Made by a program: the position numbers and the translations under genes | Part shown: positions 6,912 to 7,318 of the stretch, in pieces | Layout of the letters: the number at the start of each line of letters is the position of its first letter | How positions within the stretch are numbered: position 1 is the stretch's first letter | Assembly (NCBI GenBank): GCA_937858455.1 | Contig: CALLYN010000377.1 | Span: forward strand, 1-7,318 | DNA length: 7,318 nt | Direction of reading: 5' to 3' | From: an uncultured Kouleothrix sp. | GTDB lineage: Bacteria > Chloroflexota > Chloroflexia > Chloroflexales > Roseiflexaceae | The notes under the pieces: generated by a model | The model's database searches: none | Told to the model about the DNA's origin: nothing | Seen by the model: only the letters and a program-made list of their open reading frames with translations

Positions 6912-7163
6912 CATTCGTCATTCGTCTTTGGTCGCTTGTCATTCGTCTTTGGTCCTTCGTCTTTGGTCACTTGTCCTTCGTCTTTGGTCACTTGTCCTTC
7001 GTCTTTGGTCACTTGTCCTTCGTCTTTGGTCCTTCGTCTTTGGTCACTTGTCCTTCGTCTTTGGTCATTCGTCTTTGGTCACTTGTCCTTCGTCTTTGGT
7101 CACTTGTCCTTCGTCTTTGGTCACTTGTCCTTCGTCTTTGGTCATTCGTCTTTGGTCGCTTGT
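6912..7163. repeat. Heptamer tandem array, block B (36 units, CNNTNGT type)
   Basis: Thirty-six consecutive 7-bp units run without a phase break: 13 CTTTGGT, 9 CCTTCGT, 7 CACTTGT, 5 CATTCGT and 2 CGCTTGT. A decayed unit (CAATCAT, 7164-7170) overlaps the last base of the kdpB stop codon. Unit order is far from random: all 13 CTTTGGT follow a -TTCGT unit, and all 7 CACTTGT precede CCTTCGT. Read on the minus strand, units have the form GACNNNN, including GACGAAG, which is also present on the plus strand in block A. Two intermediate units at 6898-6911 join the blocks. Block B is clearly less GC-rich than the surrounding genes. Confidence 0.97.
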
Positions 7164-7169
7164 CAATCA

Positions 7170-7318
7170 TCACGCCAGCCGCAGCGCCACCAGGAGCATG
7201 TCGATGAGCTTAATGCCAATAAACGGCACGACAATGCCGCCGAGGCCGTAGATCAGCAGGTTATCGCGCAGCAGCGTGGCCGCGCCCACCGCGCGGTAGC
7301 GCACGCCGCGCAGCGCCA
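7170..7318 (-). CDS. kdpB: KdpB, P-type ATPase subunit of the K+ pump (C-terminal 48 residues only)
   Basis: Only the end of the gene is in the window; it continues beyond 7318. The 48 visible residues begin [12 protein letters not shown] and continue with [13 protein letters not shown] and [14 protein letters not shown] before the TGA at 7172-7170. This is the characteristic C-terminus of KdpB: the cytoplasmic loop 'ALKGVKYRP.GA..LLRRNL' followed by the last membrane helix with P.IGIK.ID. KdpB hydrolyses ATP through a phospho-aspartate cycle to drive K+ import by KdpA; those catalytic parts are outside the window. The stop codon lies 6 bp from the intact heptamer array, so the repeats begin at once after the gene. 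Confidence 0.93.
   Translation of the reverse strand, partial: ALRGVRYRAVGAATLLRDNLLIYGLGGIVVPFIGIKLIDMLLVALRLA

Noticed and set aside
6737..7163. CRISPR array
   Set aside because: Units are 7 bp and contiguous, with no unique spacers of 25-40 bp and no cas genes. It is a simple tandem array.
6707..7251. Plus-strand open frames of 166 and 177 codons with RRTEDGG and VFGHLSF repeats
   Set aside because: They are translations of the heptamer array, open in several frames at once because the units lack stops. They also run into the antisense of kdpB.

Overview
This is a GC-rich bacterial window. It most likely comes from a filamentous Chloroflexota (Roseiflexus/Kouleothrix-like) organism, and this assignment is an inference. 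It rests on the high GC with strongly GC-biased third codon positions, on a secreted-protein module of the 'FGYPLSE ... FERARFEY ... VLLGRLG' type that I associate with Chloroflexota exoproteins, and on an intergenic heptamer array whose translation reads as VLRPPSS-like repeats. No rRNA or other marker gene is present to confirm it.

Layout. Positions 1-84 look like the last 27 codons of an unidentified plus-strand gene. Positions 85-372 are non-coding with small palindromes. Positions 373-2112 (+) encode a secreted protein with a signal peptide, two copies of the Chloroflexota-type module and a sorbosone/glucose-dehydrogenase-like beta-propeller. Everything after that is on the minus strand and belongs to a Kdp high-affinity potassium uptake locus. 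Read in the direction of transcription it runs: the end of kdpB (7318-7170), a 456-bp gap filled by a heptamer tandem repeat (7163-6737), kdpC (6713-6111), a small unrecognised gene (6103-5642), kdpD (5548-2819) and kdpE (2826-2125). kdpE ends 12 bp from the convergent propeller gene.

How the genes work together. KdpB (the P-type ATPase subunit) and KdpC (its accessory subunit) belong to the membrane K+ pump; KdpA and most of KdpB lie outside the window. KdpD (sensor kinase) and KdpE (OmpR-type response regulator) normally switch on the pump genes under K+ limitation or osmotic stress. kdpD and kdpE overlap, which suggests translational coupling. The unknown 153-residue protein lies 7 bp after kdpC and is a candidate locus-specific accessory factor.

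The most unusual element is the kdpB-kdpC gap. It is built almost wholly from 7-bp units in two blocks. The blocks carry the same GAC-type heptamer family in opposite orientation. The larger block obeys a strict unit-order grammar and has matching edges. I do not see a defence system, CRISPR array, transposase, tRNA or rRNA in the window.
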